DNA of 64,000 bases from Ichthyophis bannanicus (taxonomy: Eukaryota; Chordata; Amphibia; Gymnophiona; Ichthyophiidae), in assembly GCA_033557465.1 (NCBI GenBank), contig CM066033.1:1356475834-1356539833 (forward strand), in the 5' to 3' direction. Numbering within the stretch: position 1 is the stretch's first letter; each line of letters begins with the position of its first letter. Both the position numbers and the translations under genes were made by a program. Positions 21,594-31,120 of the stretch are shown one piece after another. The notes below the pieces were generated by a model. The model was not told the DNA's origin. It made no database searches and saw only the letters and a list, made by a program, of their open reading frames with translations.

Positions 21594-23345
21594 TCAAAAC
21601 CCCTGAGGGGGTGGAGCCTGCTGAGGCGTAGCAGACGCCGCAGGCTTTGACCTTGCCTGTTTAGGTTGCTGACGTTTAGCAGCAAAACGAGGCTGAGAGG
21701 ATTGTTGGCCAGTATTTGTAGAAAATCTGGACTTCTTGTAATAAGGCCTCTTAAAAGACTTCTTCTTGGCAGGAGTGGAGGTAGACTTAGAAAGTCTATC
21801 TAAGGTGGCATTTTCTGCATCCATTTGAGTGGCCTTAATTTGCCACTCCTCACCAAATAAGTTCTCACCTGTACAGGGCAGATTTCGTAAGCCATCTAGG
21901 ACCCAAGGTTCTAGATCAGAAGCCTGGAGCCAAGCAAGACGTCGGGCTGCTATAGCAATGCCCGAAGCCCTACCAGCACCCTCAAAGGAATCAAAAGCTG
22001 CCCTGTTGGAGAACTTTGAAATATCCAAAAGGTGTTTCACCAAGGAAATGAACTGCTCCCTCTTATCCTCAGGGAGAAAGGGGGCAAAATGCCGAACTTT
22101 TAGAGCGATTTCACTGAGAAACATGCCAAAAGAGTCTAGAGTCTTACATTCTCGCCCTGGAGGAGTAGAAGAGTGCCTTTTGGTACTCTTTATCTTCTTC
22201 ATTGCAGACTTCACCACAATAGAATGGTGAGGCAACTGGGTTTTTTGGAAACCAGGAGAAGGGGGGACACGGTACATGGTGTCCAACCTGCGAGAAGAAG
22301 GAGACAATGTTAGAGGAGCCTCCCATAAGTCCATCAAGTGTTCTTGAAGGATTTCATGGATAGGCAGGGTGACTGCCTCTTTAGGAGACTTAGAGTATCC
22401 TAAAATATCCAGTTTCTTTGATCTGGGTTCCTTTTCAGAGGATGAAGCAATAGAAAGACCTTTAGCCATTTCTATGATGAAGTCCTGAAAGGACAAATCC
22501 TCTGGTGGAGACATTCTCCTGTTAGGAGAAGAAGGCTCCTCAGGAAGATCAAGGGAGAACTCATCAGAATCATCAGAGGAGTTAAAATCCTCTGAAGAAG
22601 CAGAGTATCCTCTATGTGCTTCCAACACACGATACGCATACCGTTCGGTATCGACATCGGGCGTACCGGGTATGGGATCGGTACCGGGCAAAAGCCCAGA
22701 TCCGGCATGCAGAACCGATCTGCGTTTGGAAGACGATGGCCTCGGTTCCGGTATGGAAGCCATTACCGGAACCGGACCTGGTACCGCTGGCTGCGGTACC
22801 GAGGGCGTAGCAGCATTAATAAAAGCCAGAATGGCCTGCTGCATGACTTGGACAGTATTGCCCATAGACGCCACTGCTGCCTGGATGTCGGTACCGGTAT
22901 GGGCCGGTACCCCAGAGCAGTACAACAGGTGATCTGTCGAGGCCGCGCCATCGATGTCAACCTGTGACCCCATGATTGCTTTGGAGGCCGGAGCCTCCCG
23001 CCGGGGTTTTTTGGCCTGGGCAGAATCCTCGAACTCAGAATTGAGAGCCTCTCGATCTTTAGAAAGAGATTTGCTTTTAGAGGATTTGCCCACTGGAGTT
23101 TTGGTTACCTGAGATCCATCCGGAGAGGAAGACCTGGATGACTGTGATGCTTCTGAAGGAAACAGCACATGGAACTTGTTGGCCCGGTTCTGCAATCCAC
23201 GTTTCGACATCTGGGAGCAGGATGGGCAGTCCGGTATGGAATGGTCAGGTCCTAAACATTTAAGACACCATTCATGGGTGTCTGTAAGAGGAATGACAGC
23301 ACTGCACTTGGTACACTTTTTAAAACGAGGAACTGGCTTCTCCAT
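21594..23345 (-). CDS. DIRS Gag-like protein
   Basis: This 583-residue frame is the first of the element. The N-terminus has Cys/His pairs, KKCTKCSAVI, HEWCLKCLGPDH and DCPSCSQM, in the zinc-ribbon-like arrangement seen at the start of vertebrate DIRS Gag proteins. A Ser/Pro/acidic middle follows (about residues 60-290), then a conserved-looking helical part (ALKVRHFAPFLPEDKREQF, about 390-480) and a basic, Lys/Arg/Gln-rich C-terminus ending PPPQGF, probably nucleic-acid binding. The assigned role, RNA packaging, is by analogy. It ends 12 bases before the RT frame opens. Confidence 0.85.
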   Translation of the reverse strand: MEKPVPRFKKCTKCSAVIPLTDTHEWCLKCLGPDHSIPDCPSCSQMSKRGLQNRANKFHVLFPSEASQSSRSSSPDGSQVTKTPVGKSSKSKSLSKDREALNSEFEDSAQAKKPRREAPASKAIMGSQVDIDGAASTDHLLYCSGVPAHTGTDIQAAVASMGNTVQVMQQAILAFINAATPSVPQPAVPGPVPVMASIPEPRPSSSKRRSVLHAGSGLLPGTDPIPGTPDVDTERYAYRVLEAHRGYSASSEDFNSSDDSDEFSLDLPEEPSSPNRRMSPPEDLSFQDFIIEMAKGLSIASSSEKEPRSKKLDILGYSKSPKEAVTLPIHEILQEHLMDLWEAPLTLSPSSRRLDTMYRVPPSPGFQKTQLPHHSIVVKSAMKKIKSTKRHSSTPPGRECKTLDSFGMFLSEIALKVRHFAPFLPEDKREQFISLVKHLLDISKFSNRAAFDSFEGAGRASGIAIAARRLAWLQASDLEPWVLDGLRNLPCTGENLFGEEWQIKATQMDAENATLDRLSKSTSTPAKKKSFKRPYYKKSRFSTNTGQQSSQPRFAAKRQQPKQARSKPAASATPQQAPPPQGF

Positions 23346-23563
23346 GAGGAGAAATTGTGTAGGCCTGAAGGCCTAACAAAGTACCAAGCTGTGCTGAAGA
23401 AAAGAAAAATATATATATTTTTTTTTTAAAAGAAAGAAAGAGAGACCGGCAGTACCGGTTTCAGAATGGGGAAGGCAGGTACGCGGTCTAAAGAAAACAA
23501 TAAAATTAACAATTTCTTCAGCGGTGACAGGAACACGACCTGCTGGCTCCGCGGAAAAAAAGA

Positions 23564-23719
23564 AACTGACGAGAGCTGGTCAGGAAGGCGGGAAGGCAGC
23601 GCGCATGTGCAGTGGGAGGCCCCAAAAGCTTTTAATCTGAAAAGCTGGGGAGCTTTCCCGTGCGGGCTCCGTCGGTACCGACGTACCCATATGTGATGAC
23701 GTATTCCTGCTTGTTCCTG
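23564..23719. repeat. DIRS right inverted terminal repeat (core)
   Basis: Inverse of 18260-18412. It lies upstream of gag on the coding strand and so probably contains the promoter. The extreme right end continues to 23726. Confidence 0.95.
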
Positions 23720-23726
23720 GAGATAG

Positions 23727-23925
23727 ACCAGCATGGTCCATCTAGTCTGCCCAGCAAGGTGGCAAGAGTAGGCGCACCTGCCACTCCATGCTGGTCACCT
23801 CTCCCCATGCCTTTGTTAGGGGTGTACCCACTGGTCCATGCAGGTCACCCCTATTTGTTGAGATGTAACAGATAGTTAAGTTTATTTTGATTTTATCCTG
23901 TTGCTATAAAAGGATATTAGGTCTC
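23727..23925 (-). repeat. CR1 3' tail, right part
   Basis: This continues the CR1 tail interrupted by the DIRS element; it is closely similar to 45828-46010 (GGCAAGAGTAGGCGCAC, then GGTCACCCCTATTTGTTGA). Confidence 0.75.
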
Positions 23926-23929
23926 AGGA

Positions 23930-24990
23930 TGGTCGGACAGAAAATTAAGTTGATGTCTAGCATTAATAAAGGATAACAACTCATTAGGATGATAAAAAAC
24001 CATAGCTAACAGAATGAAATTTAACTAGACATTTGCATGGAAGTTTAAGGAAAAAAGAGTGTCCCTAATTGCAGGGCACTCAACTTCAATAGAAGAGATT
24101 CTCTTCTACATTTTTGCGTCTCCTCTGCAAGGCCAGGAAGGCCCTAACAACATGTCCCAAAAAGGGAACTTGTCTTTTTTTGAAATAAAGCTTCAATATC
24201 CTGTCGCGATCAATAGTTAATGCACAGGTAATCAACAATGTCGCAGTAGCCATCTACTCAGGTTGAGTCCTCCAATAAGGCAGAGACATTCAAGGTATCC
24301 ATAACCTGAGATTCCTCCGGAGACTCCTTTCTCCCAATAGGATGATAATAAATCCATGAGAAAGGAGGTACTGACTTCTTAGGAACCTGTAATACTTCAT
24401 TCATATATCTCTGGAACATTTCTGGGGCAGTAACAATAGAAGATTTGGGAAATTTAATAAACCTGAGGTTAGCAGCCCTAGACCGATTTTTCCAAAGCTT
24501 CCAGTTTAGATCTTACAAAGGTTAAATCTTTCATAATGGAAATATTAGAGTCTCAAACAGAGTTAATCTTAACTTCTGGTTCTGCCATAGCAGTTTTCAA
24601 TCCATCAATCAAAGTCTGATGTTGAGTTATAATATTCTCATTATTCTGAATTTTCAACTGCAACTGTTGAGTTTGGCTGGACACTGTGATAGTCAGATTA
24701 ACAATAGTTTCTCATATAGTCTCCAAAGTAAACTTTTCCAGCCTTACCGAGGACACCACAGCAGAGAGATCTTATGGTAATGCAGGGCAAGCTGCAGCTG
24801 GAGCCTCAAAAACCATACAGTCCAACATGCCCGGCTCTAACCCTCTCTCAAGTCATCCTGCAGATGCGGCCAGAAGAACTGTCACAGCAAGTTCTTCGGC
24901 GTCATGAGCAACTGCTCCTCCTCGAGCAGTGGATTCAATTCTGTCATCTTCCAACTGTGTCCCATCAGAGTTAGATACCAAACATGCTGC
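23930..24990 (-). pseudogene. L1-like ORF1 remnant
   Basis: The minus strand encodes a coiled-coil-like stretch around 24680-24560 (QLQLKIQNNEN, then QHQTLIDGLKTA), an RSKLEALEK segment, FSWIYYHPIGRKE near 24330, and a C-terminal block DRDRILKLYFKKRQVPFLG around 24200. This order, coiled coil, RRM-like domain and C-terminal domain, is that of L1-clade ORF1 proteins. Several stops. No ORF2 is seen next to it. Confidence 0.6.
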
Positions 24991-25175
24991 TGATCCGGGA
25001 GGTATTAAACCTGCCTTCTGGTAAAAAATTCCGTGTTGAGAGCAATAACGCACATTATTGTCAATTAATGTATGCTATCTGGCAATTTTCATGTATTATT
25101 CTAATAATGTATTTTAGTAACTCTGGTTCTAAGCTTGTGTTATTGAAATTGATAGGGAGCAGGATCAGGCTAGAT

Positions 25176-25369
25176 CAGGGGTCTCCAACTCCAGTCCTGG
25201 AGAGTCACAAACCAGTCAGGTTTTTCAGGATGTCTCTAATGAGTATGCATGAGATATACTGGCATGCACTGCCCCATTGTATTCAAATTTATCTCATGCA
25301 TATTCATGAGGGATATCCTAAAAATCTGACTGGTTTGCGGCCCTCCAGTACTGGAGTTGGAGATCCCTG
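25176..25369. mobile_element. hAT-type MITE, 194 bp, 8-bp target duplication
   Basis: The ends CAGGGGTCTCCAACTCC and GGAGTTGGAGATCCCTG are inverted repeats. The insert is flanked by GGCTAGAT at 25168-25175 and 25370-25377. It is palindromic over nearly its full length. It belongs to the same family as 5133-5320 and the ends within 50549-51086. Confidence 0.9.
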
Positions 25370-25377
25370 GGCTAGAT

Positions 25378-26540
25378 GGACATGGTGGACTTTATCTGTT
25401 GTCTGTTTCTCTGTTTCCATTAGTAATTCAGGAAGAAATACTCTGTTGGTTTTCCTTTCCAGGACTATCAGGATTTTTTTTTCTATTTTCATGTCTTTGA
25501 GCAGCTGTAATCATGGTTTTGGAAGTCAATTCGTAATTGTAGAGAATAATTAGAGTGAAGTACTAGAGATACTGAAGTGTGATTATATTTGACTAATCAT
25601 TCCATTATTTGCAGTGAAGCATATTTGAAATGAGGCAATGGAAGTAAAACATCTCATTACTTTATCTAATTGGAACTGTTTTTAATCAAATCGCACGACA
25701 AATCATGAGGCCATTTCACACCGCATTGCGTCCCATTTTGTAGGACTCAAAGAGTATTATTAAACTTTGCCATATATCTTATTCATATAAAGATGCTCAT
25801 AACTACGGTGCTAGCAAAATTGGTTCAATACAAATCAGACATGAAAAATGATACATTTCTTAACATGATATTAACACCATATAGTTGTGAACAAATACAA
25901 AGCTGTATGTGGTAGACTTGGTGGTGGGTGTATGAACAGCCAGACAGCTACGAGAGCAATAGGTTTATTGAGACCATTAGGTGCAAAGCAAAACTCAGCA
26001 TCCTGAATGGCAAAAAATACAGCTTGTTGTCTGCCAAATGAGTCAGAACAAGAATATAGCTTTGAATCAACATCAAAGAATTAGCAGGACAAAATAATTG
26101 CTGCTTTCCTCGGCTTCCCAGAAACACAGCACCTACCAGGTTCAGTAGCCTGGCTAACTCTTACTGCTTAGGCTCTCAGGTTTTAAAGCTCCCCTGATAA
26201 CTGGGAGGCGGGCGGCAGCAACCAGGCTCTGTTCATGTGAAGAAGAATTCGACCCACATAATCTTCATCTAACCTGTTCAGAAACTTCATGCACAGAGGT
26301 AACTATTTTGTTGGCTGGCTAGATTACCCTGATCGAAAATTGTTTCCCTCAGAGTGGCAAAAAGTATTCACAAGTTTTCACGATACGTATAATCAGATTA
26401 CAAAGATACATAACCAGGGCAGGTATGGAAACCACTGTGGTAGGCATTATGGCTTGGCATAGAAACAGAGAATATGACTTCAGATAAGGACCTGATGGTT
26501 CATCTAATTTTCTCAGTTTCATTGACAGATGATGTTCATT
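25378..26540. other. No recognisable feature
   Basis: Moderately AT-rich sequence without a convincing long frame. I found no terminal repeats or LINE motifs. The stretch 25915-26300 is somewhat GC-richer and might be an old unassigned repeat. Confidence 0.4.
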
Positions 26541-26544
26541 GATA

Positions 26545-26630
26545 GATGATAGCCGCTGTTGGAAACAGGATACTGGGCTTGATGGACTTTGGTCTGACCC
26601 AGAATGGCATATCTTGTGTTCTACCTTGAT
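26545..26630 (+). repeat. CR1 3' tail
   Basis: GGAAACAGGATACTGGGC followed by GATGGACTTTGGTCTGACCC and GAATGGCATATCTTG is the widespread vertebrate CR1 3' end. A second copy is at 33905-33985. Confidence 0.8.
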
Positions 26631-26784
26631 ACCCTCTAGTTATTCAAAATGTCACAACACAAAAGAGAGTGACATTCTGGGAGAAAGAAGTAATAACTTC
26701 TTGCCAATACTTGCACCTCTAAATTTATTTCCCATGTGAACTAGTGTTGATTAAAAATGAGCACATACATGATAAGGCAAAGTG

Positions 26785-26920
26785 TCGAACTGGAAAACCA
26801 GAAGACTGCAAACCTCAATGTATGTAAATATATCTCATGAATATTCATCAAGGAAAACCTGAAAACCTGACTGTTTTACAGTCCTCTGGGATTACAATTG
26901 ACATCCTTGAGCTAGGATGA
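26785..26920. repeat. Decayed relative of the hAT MITE family
   Basis: ATATATCTCATGAATATTCA and neighbouring CCTGAAAACCTGACTG match the central and flanking parts of the hAT MITEs at 5133 and 25176. The ends and target duplication are not clear. Confidence 0.45.
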
Positions 26921-26984
26921 CCAGTTGATGTGCCTTGCGTTATCTGAGCCATGTTGACTCTGTATCAACAAAATTAAATTTTCT

Positions 26985-27345
26985 CCTTAATTGGAATTAG
27001 AAACTTGCAATATATCAAAAACTCTGTTATTGGGAATAACCATGAGGAAAAAGACATAATAAAAACAATAATAAATGAAAAAAATATTCCCCATCCCTGC
27101 AGCATACAAAGTCCGAGAGAGGAGATCAGAAAATACTATAATTACAAGGGAAATACACAAGGAGAACAATAATAGGCAAATGCTATAAAATTATTTAAAA
27201 GCCCTGCTAATTAATCCCCCAACCAGAGTCAAGATAAATTAAAGGCCGGCTGTTCTCTTGATTCCAAAAGTTTCTTCAACTTTTAAGGAACAACAAATGA
27301 AAATACATATACTTTAAGATTTGGGGATATTGCTAATATAGCTTT
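26985..27345 (-). pseudogene. L1-like ORF1 C-terminus followed by 3' UTR-like sequence
   Basis: The minus strand reads YVFSFVVP, a stop, then KLKKLLESREQPAFNLS and a stop. This resembles the last residues of L1-type ORF1. AT-rich sequence follows immediately, and no ORF2 start is visible. Confidence 0.4.
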
Positions 27346-27419
27346 TAACTGTTGGTTTAACATTAAGCTTGGGGATATTCTGATTGCCTGCTTTCCTTGT
27401 GTAGTTTTAAATCAGATAT

Positions 27420-27535
27420 CTGAGTGTGCCCACGGTTCAGGTAAAACCTACTGGCCAGGGACACCATGCTGGTCTTTCTCTGCCGTCATTTACTATGTTG
27501 CTATGTTGCTATGTTACTATATTCATATATTCATA
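27420..27535 (+). repeat. CR1 3' tail
   Basis: GGTCTTTCTCTGCCGTCATT followed by TACTATG/TGCTATG repeats is the plus-strand CR1 terminus, the complement of the type at 45788 and 18191. Confidence 0.7.
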
Positions 27536-27547
27536 GTTAGTATATTT

Positions 27548-27725
27548 AGGGGCATGTTTACTAAAGGGCACACAAGGAGCTCATGTTTCAACCATGAAAC
27601 TAGCATGAAGACCCTCACTAACTTTATGGAGGAGGGTGCATCCATGCCCCTGCTGTTAGTGCATTACTAACATGTAGTTCCACCCTGACTGCCACATGCC
27701 TTCTAGCCTGAAGCATCAGTCAGAC
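27548..27725. repeat. Fragment with a GGGGCATGTTTACTAAA end
   Basis: The left end resembles the termini of the element at 306-3974. The interior has no clear counterpart and no right terminus was found. Confidence 0.35.
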
Positions 27726-27769
27726 CTTTGTTAAAAAGTCCAAAGTTAAATCCTAAATTCCCTAACTCC

Positions 27770-28098
27770 TACAGACCCATCTCCAGTATACCTTTCATTG
27801 CAAAATTAATTGAAAAGGCCCTACAACATCAGCTAATAAATCATGTAGACAATTTCACACCCTTAGACTACCAACAACAACACAGATTTTGACCCAACCA
27901 CAGTGTGGAGACCCTGATCACTACCATGCTAGACAGACTAATAAAGGGCCTTGAAAAAACAAAACAAGGATTCATACTCTTATTCTGTGATATATCTACC
28001 GTATCCGATTCGATAAGTCACCACAAGCTTGAAACTCGATTTCAAAACATTGGTATAAAAGGCACAGTACTAGAATGGTTCCAATGTTACCTAATCGA
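27770..28098 (+). pseudogene. L2-like LINE RT, part before the PLE insertion
   Basis: The frame contains NSYRPISSIPFIAKLIEKAL, then MLDRLIKGLEKTKQGFIL, a CDIST-like degraded motif A, and GTVLEWFQCYLIDR. It is interrupted at ACCTAATCGA (28089-28098). The same ten bases recur at 32507-32516, where RT resumes with RKQQVKEG. Confidence 0.8.
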
Positions 28099-28387
28099 TA
28101 GGAGTTGGCTGCTTTCACCTAGGCTTACTCTAAAGTAACTAAAGAACTATAATCTAATGGTTGTTCCCATCATTTACACACTTTATTTGTTCCCATCTTT
28201 TACACACTTGATTTGTAAAAGCAACAGGTCTCAGACTTTAAAGAGCTACTGGTCACCGTTTAGTGTCGACCCCGTGCTCTATTTTGCATCAATGACCTGT
28301 ATGTTGCTTTATAATCAGTTGGTAACGTATAACTTGCAATCTTTTGTTATTTATAAAAAAAGAGAATGAGTGCTTATCTTCAGATTT

Positions 28388-28444
28388 GCCCGACGCCGAT
28401 TTCAGCGCTGTTGCGTTTCACAACCAAGCTGTTTCTTCAGGGGC
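28388..28444 (-). ncRNA. Hammerhead ribozyme (type I), complete consensus, left PLE arm
   Basis: Read on the minus strand: stem I strand GCCC, CTGAAGA (conserved core), a stem II hairpin with ACA pairing TGT, GAA, stem III ACGC pairing GCGT around a 16-base loop, then C at the predicted cleavage site (28392), then GGGC closing stem I. The triplet before cleavage is GTC. Hammerhead motifs are known from the terminal regions of Penelope-like elements; finding one here downstream of the GIY-YIG frame agrees with that. Confidence 0.8.
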
Positions 28445-28733
28445 TAGGCTCACTCATGCTTCCTCATAGTAGATATTTTGAATAACAGATTTTTTCATAT
28501 TGTTCTCATATTCGTCATGCTCTAAACAGGGAATCTCATGTTAGTTCCATACACAATTCACATTCAATTATATACAGATAAATATGCAGTATTAAAATCT
28601 GGAGGATTTTACCGTGGCTCCTTTGCCAGTTGCTTCTATCTCTCTGAAACGTTTAATTCTGACAATGCCGCGCATGCGGACTTATGACTGGGCGGGCTAT
28701 TTATCACCCTCCTACTGATGTTATTAACCCTTC

Positions 28734-29654
28734 TTAAACGCACAGGTTCCAATCGATTTGTGTATTAAGTTCCCCTGGTTTTACTGATTGCAGCATAAAT
28801 ATCCATCTCTGCTCCTTCAATATCAGTGCTTGATCTTGTGATCTCCCCTCCGATCCTGATAAGCATTTATCAATACAATAGCACTTTAATTCTTCGAAGC
28901 AATGATGTTCCTGGAGGCAATGTTCTACCATTGGAGCAGCCATCGTATGGCATTTTAGTCTACTACGATGTTCCGCTAATCGGATTTTAAACTGTCTTGA
29001 TGTTTTCCCAACGTACAGTAGCCCACAGGGGCATTCGATAGCGTATACTACATAAGATGTACTACAATTTGTAGAATGACGTAACTGATACGTTCTACCA
29101 TGATACTCAAATGATGTGACTTCCTTAGTGACTTCACACATTTGACAGGACCCACATCGAGAATGACCCTCAGGTTGATTCAAAGAACTATACTCAAGAG
29201 GGCGTAACTTCGTTGGACTTAAAACTTCTTTAAAATTTCTATGTCTTTGCCAAACACATCGTATTCGCATATCTTTAAGCGCTGGGAGACTGTGAAGCAC
29301 ATTGAGATGCTTCTTCAAGATCTTTTGGATCTGATAATCAAACGGGGAATGTTTCGTCATTAAATTCACAACTGTTTCCTCTGAATGTTGTGATCGCGGC
29401 GTCAGTAGATGTTCTCTACTATTAAACAAGGCTCTTTTGTATGCCCTGTCTACTACTGTTGAGGGGTATCCCCTGTCATAAAATTTCTTTTTCAGTGTCT
29501 TCGCTTGACTTTTAAAGTCTTGCACGTTGGAGCAATTCCTCCTATACCGGAGGAATTGAGAAAAGGGGAGTCCGTTTTTTAACCCTTTCAGATGAATGAT
29601 GGAATAGTGAAGCAATGCATTCCGATCTGTGGGTTTATGATGTACTGTAGTCAC
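28734..29654 (-). pseudogene. Penelope-like RT end and GIY-YIG endonuclease, left arm
   Basis: This 306-codon open frame starts just after a single in-frame TAG (29657-29655) that cuts it from the upstream RT piece. Residues 1-45 (HHKPTDRNALLHY, LPFSQFLRYRRNCS) are the typical PLE RT thumb. A Cys pair, CGSCQMC, is at 167-173. The GIY-YIG nuclease is at about 201-295: YVVYAIECPCGLLYVGKT, catalytic-type Arg at 225 in FKIRLAEH, and Glu at 281 in LKEQRWIF. The protein would nick target DNA for target-primed reverse transcription. Only the one nonsense codon and the 5' truncation mar it. Confidence 0.85.
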
Positions 29655-29657
29655 CCA

Positions 29658-29894
29658 CTATCGAATCCCTTTTTTAACTTCCACATCCAAAAATGTTATT
29701 ACTTCCTGATCATAAGTACATGTAAATTTGATTAATTCATCTCTCTTATTCAACCATTCAACGTATTGAAGTAATTGGCAAACTTGCCCCTCCCAAATGA
29801 CGAAAATGTCATCAATATATCGACACCACAGTTTTACTTGTGAACAGAATTCGGATTTCTTTAGCCATGCTACATGCGCCCCGTCTATAGCCAA
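29658..29894 (-). pseudogene. Penelope-like RT fragment with YIDD motif, left arm
   Basis: The sequence includes LWCRYIDDIFVIWEG, RT motif C of PLEs, then LLQYVEWLN and VITFLDVEVKKG, ending at a TAG. It is in frame with the following 306-codon piece. Earlier RT motifs are missing, so the copy is truncated at the dimer centre. Confidence 0.8.
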
Positions 29895-29943
29895 CCTCTT
29901 CGTGGGATCATTTGAAGAGACATGGCTAAAGAAATCCGAATTC
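29847..29943. repeat. Centre of the PLE dimer, 23-bp inverted repeat
   Basis: The 23 bases at 29847-29869 (starting GAATTCGGATT) are the exact reverse complement of 29921-29943, with a 51-base loop. This is where the two PLE copies join 5' to 5'. Confidence 0.85.
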
Positions 29944-29983
29944 CCCGTTTGATTATCAGTTACGCCCTCTTGAGTATAGTTCT

Positions 29984-30433
29984 TTGAATCAACCTGAGGG
30001 TCATTCTCGATGTGGGTCCTGTCAAATGTGTGAAGTCACTAAGGAAGTCACATCATTTGAGTATCACGGTAGAACGTATCAGTTACGTCATTCTACAAAT
30101 TGTAGTACATCTTATGTAGTATACGCTATCGAATGCCCCTGTGGGCTACTGTACGTTGGGAAAACATCAAGACAGTTTAAAATCCGATTAGCGGAACATC
30201 GTAGTAGACTAAAATGCCATACGATGGCTGCTCCAATGGTAGAACATTGCCTCCAGGAACATCATCGCTTCGAAGAATTAAAGTGCTATTGTATTGATAA
30301 ATGCTTATCAGGATCGGAGGGGAGATCACGAGATCAAGCACTGATATTGAAGGAGCAGAGATGGATATTTATGCTGCAATCAGTAAAACCAGGGGGGCTT
30401 AATACACAAATCGATTGGAACCTGTGCATTTAA
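29984..30433 (+). pseudogene. Penelope-like GIY-YIG endonuclease, right arm
   Basis: The frame has 149 codons and is nearly identical to the C-terminal half of the left-arm protein, including CGSCQMC and CPCGLLYVGKT. Upstream, the right arm has lost two segments: one between ATCCGAATTC and CCCCGTTTGATTATCA, and one of about 120 bases between GATTATCA and GTTACGCCC. Only the nuclease part remains. Confidence 0.8.
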
Positions 30434-30724
30434 GAAGGGTTAATAACATCAGTAGGAGGGTGATAAATAGCCCGCCCAGTCATAAGTCCGCATGCGCGGC
30501 TTTGTCAGAATTAAACGTTTCAGAGAGATAGAAGCAACTGGCAAAGGAGCCACGGTAAAATCCTCCAGATTTTAATACTGCATATTTATCTGTATATATA
30601 ATTGAATGTGAATTGTGTATGGAACTAACATGAGATTCCCTGTTTAGAGCATGACGAATATGAGAACAATATGAAAAAATCTGTTATTCAGAATATCTAC
30701 TATGAGGAAGCATGAGTGAGCCTA

Positions 30725-30781
30725 GCCCCTGAAGAAACAGCTTGGTTGTGAAACGCAACAGCGCTGAAATCGGCATCGGGC
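30725..30781 (+). ncRNA. Hammerhead ribozyme remnant, right PLE arm (one stem III mismatch)
   Basis: It has the same layout as the left arm motif: GCCC, CTGAAGA, stem II hairpin, GAA, then ACGC. The 3' strand of stem III reads GCAT, not GCGT, because of an A at 30775, which breaks one pair. The triplet before the cleavage position is ATC. GGGC closes stem I at 30778-30781. Activity is likely reduced. Confidence 0.7.
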
Positions 30782-31120
30782 AAATCTGAAGATAAGCACC
30801 CATTCTCTTTTTTTATAAATAACAAAAGATTGCAAGTTATACGTTACCAACTGATTATAAAGCAACATACAGGTCATTGATGCAAAATAGAGCATGGGGT
30901 CGACACTAAACGGTGACCAGTAGCTCTTTAAAGTCTGAGACCTGTTGCTTTTACAAATCAAGTGTGTAAAAGATGGGAACAAATAAAGTGTGTAAATGAT
31001 GGGAACAACCATTAGATTATAGTTCTTTAGTTACTTTAGAGTAAGACTGCATTTTATGTAGCTCAACTGTTACCTTACTCCATAAGAATAGACCACATAA
31101 TAGTGTTGCTTTCACCTAGG

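Larger units (their letters stand above)
18228..23726 (-). mobile_element. Complete DIRS-type tyrosine-recombinase retrotransposon
   Basis: The element is 5499 bp, transcribed on the minus strand, and has three large frames in the order gag, RT-RNase H-methyltransferase-like, and tyrosine recombinase. It has imperfect inverted termini (core 18260-18412 and 23564-23719) and an internal complementary region at 18491-18588. The left terminal 57 bases (18228-18284) are the exact reverse complement of 18491-18547, and the right terminal 41 bases (23686-23726) are the exact reverse complement of 18548-18588, so the two ends meet in the internal region at 18547/18548. This is the DIRS hallmark thought to template full-length circle formation. 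No target duplication is seen: the interrupted CR1 tail reads AAAG then ACC. All three frames are uninterrupted, so the copy is young. Confidence 0.95.
28124..31106. mobile_element. Head-to-head Penelope-like element dimer with 14-bp target duplication
   Basis: It is flanked by TGCTTTCACCTAGG at 28110-28123 and 31107-31120. The left copy is on the minus strand and the right copy on the plus strand; their 5' ends meet near 29915 and both 3' ends point outward. From 28124 to about 29205 the left arm is almost identical to the reverse complement of about 29960-31043. The right arm carries about 63 extra bases (31044-31106) next to the target duplication. Both arms carry a hammerhead-like motif in the 3' region. 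Confidence 0.85.

Noticed and set aside
19736..21685. 649-codon frame as a fourth DIRS protein
   Set aside because: It lies wholly over the RT gene in another frame and shows no domain. It is kept as a finding, not as a CDS.
28734..30433. Assembly artefact explaining the inverted PLE copies
   Set aside because: The arms differ by point changes and deletions, and a 14-bp target duplication flanks the pair, which an artefactual inverted join would not create. Long reads could still settle it.
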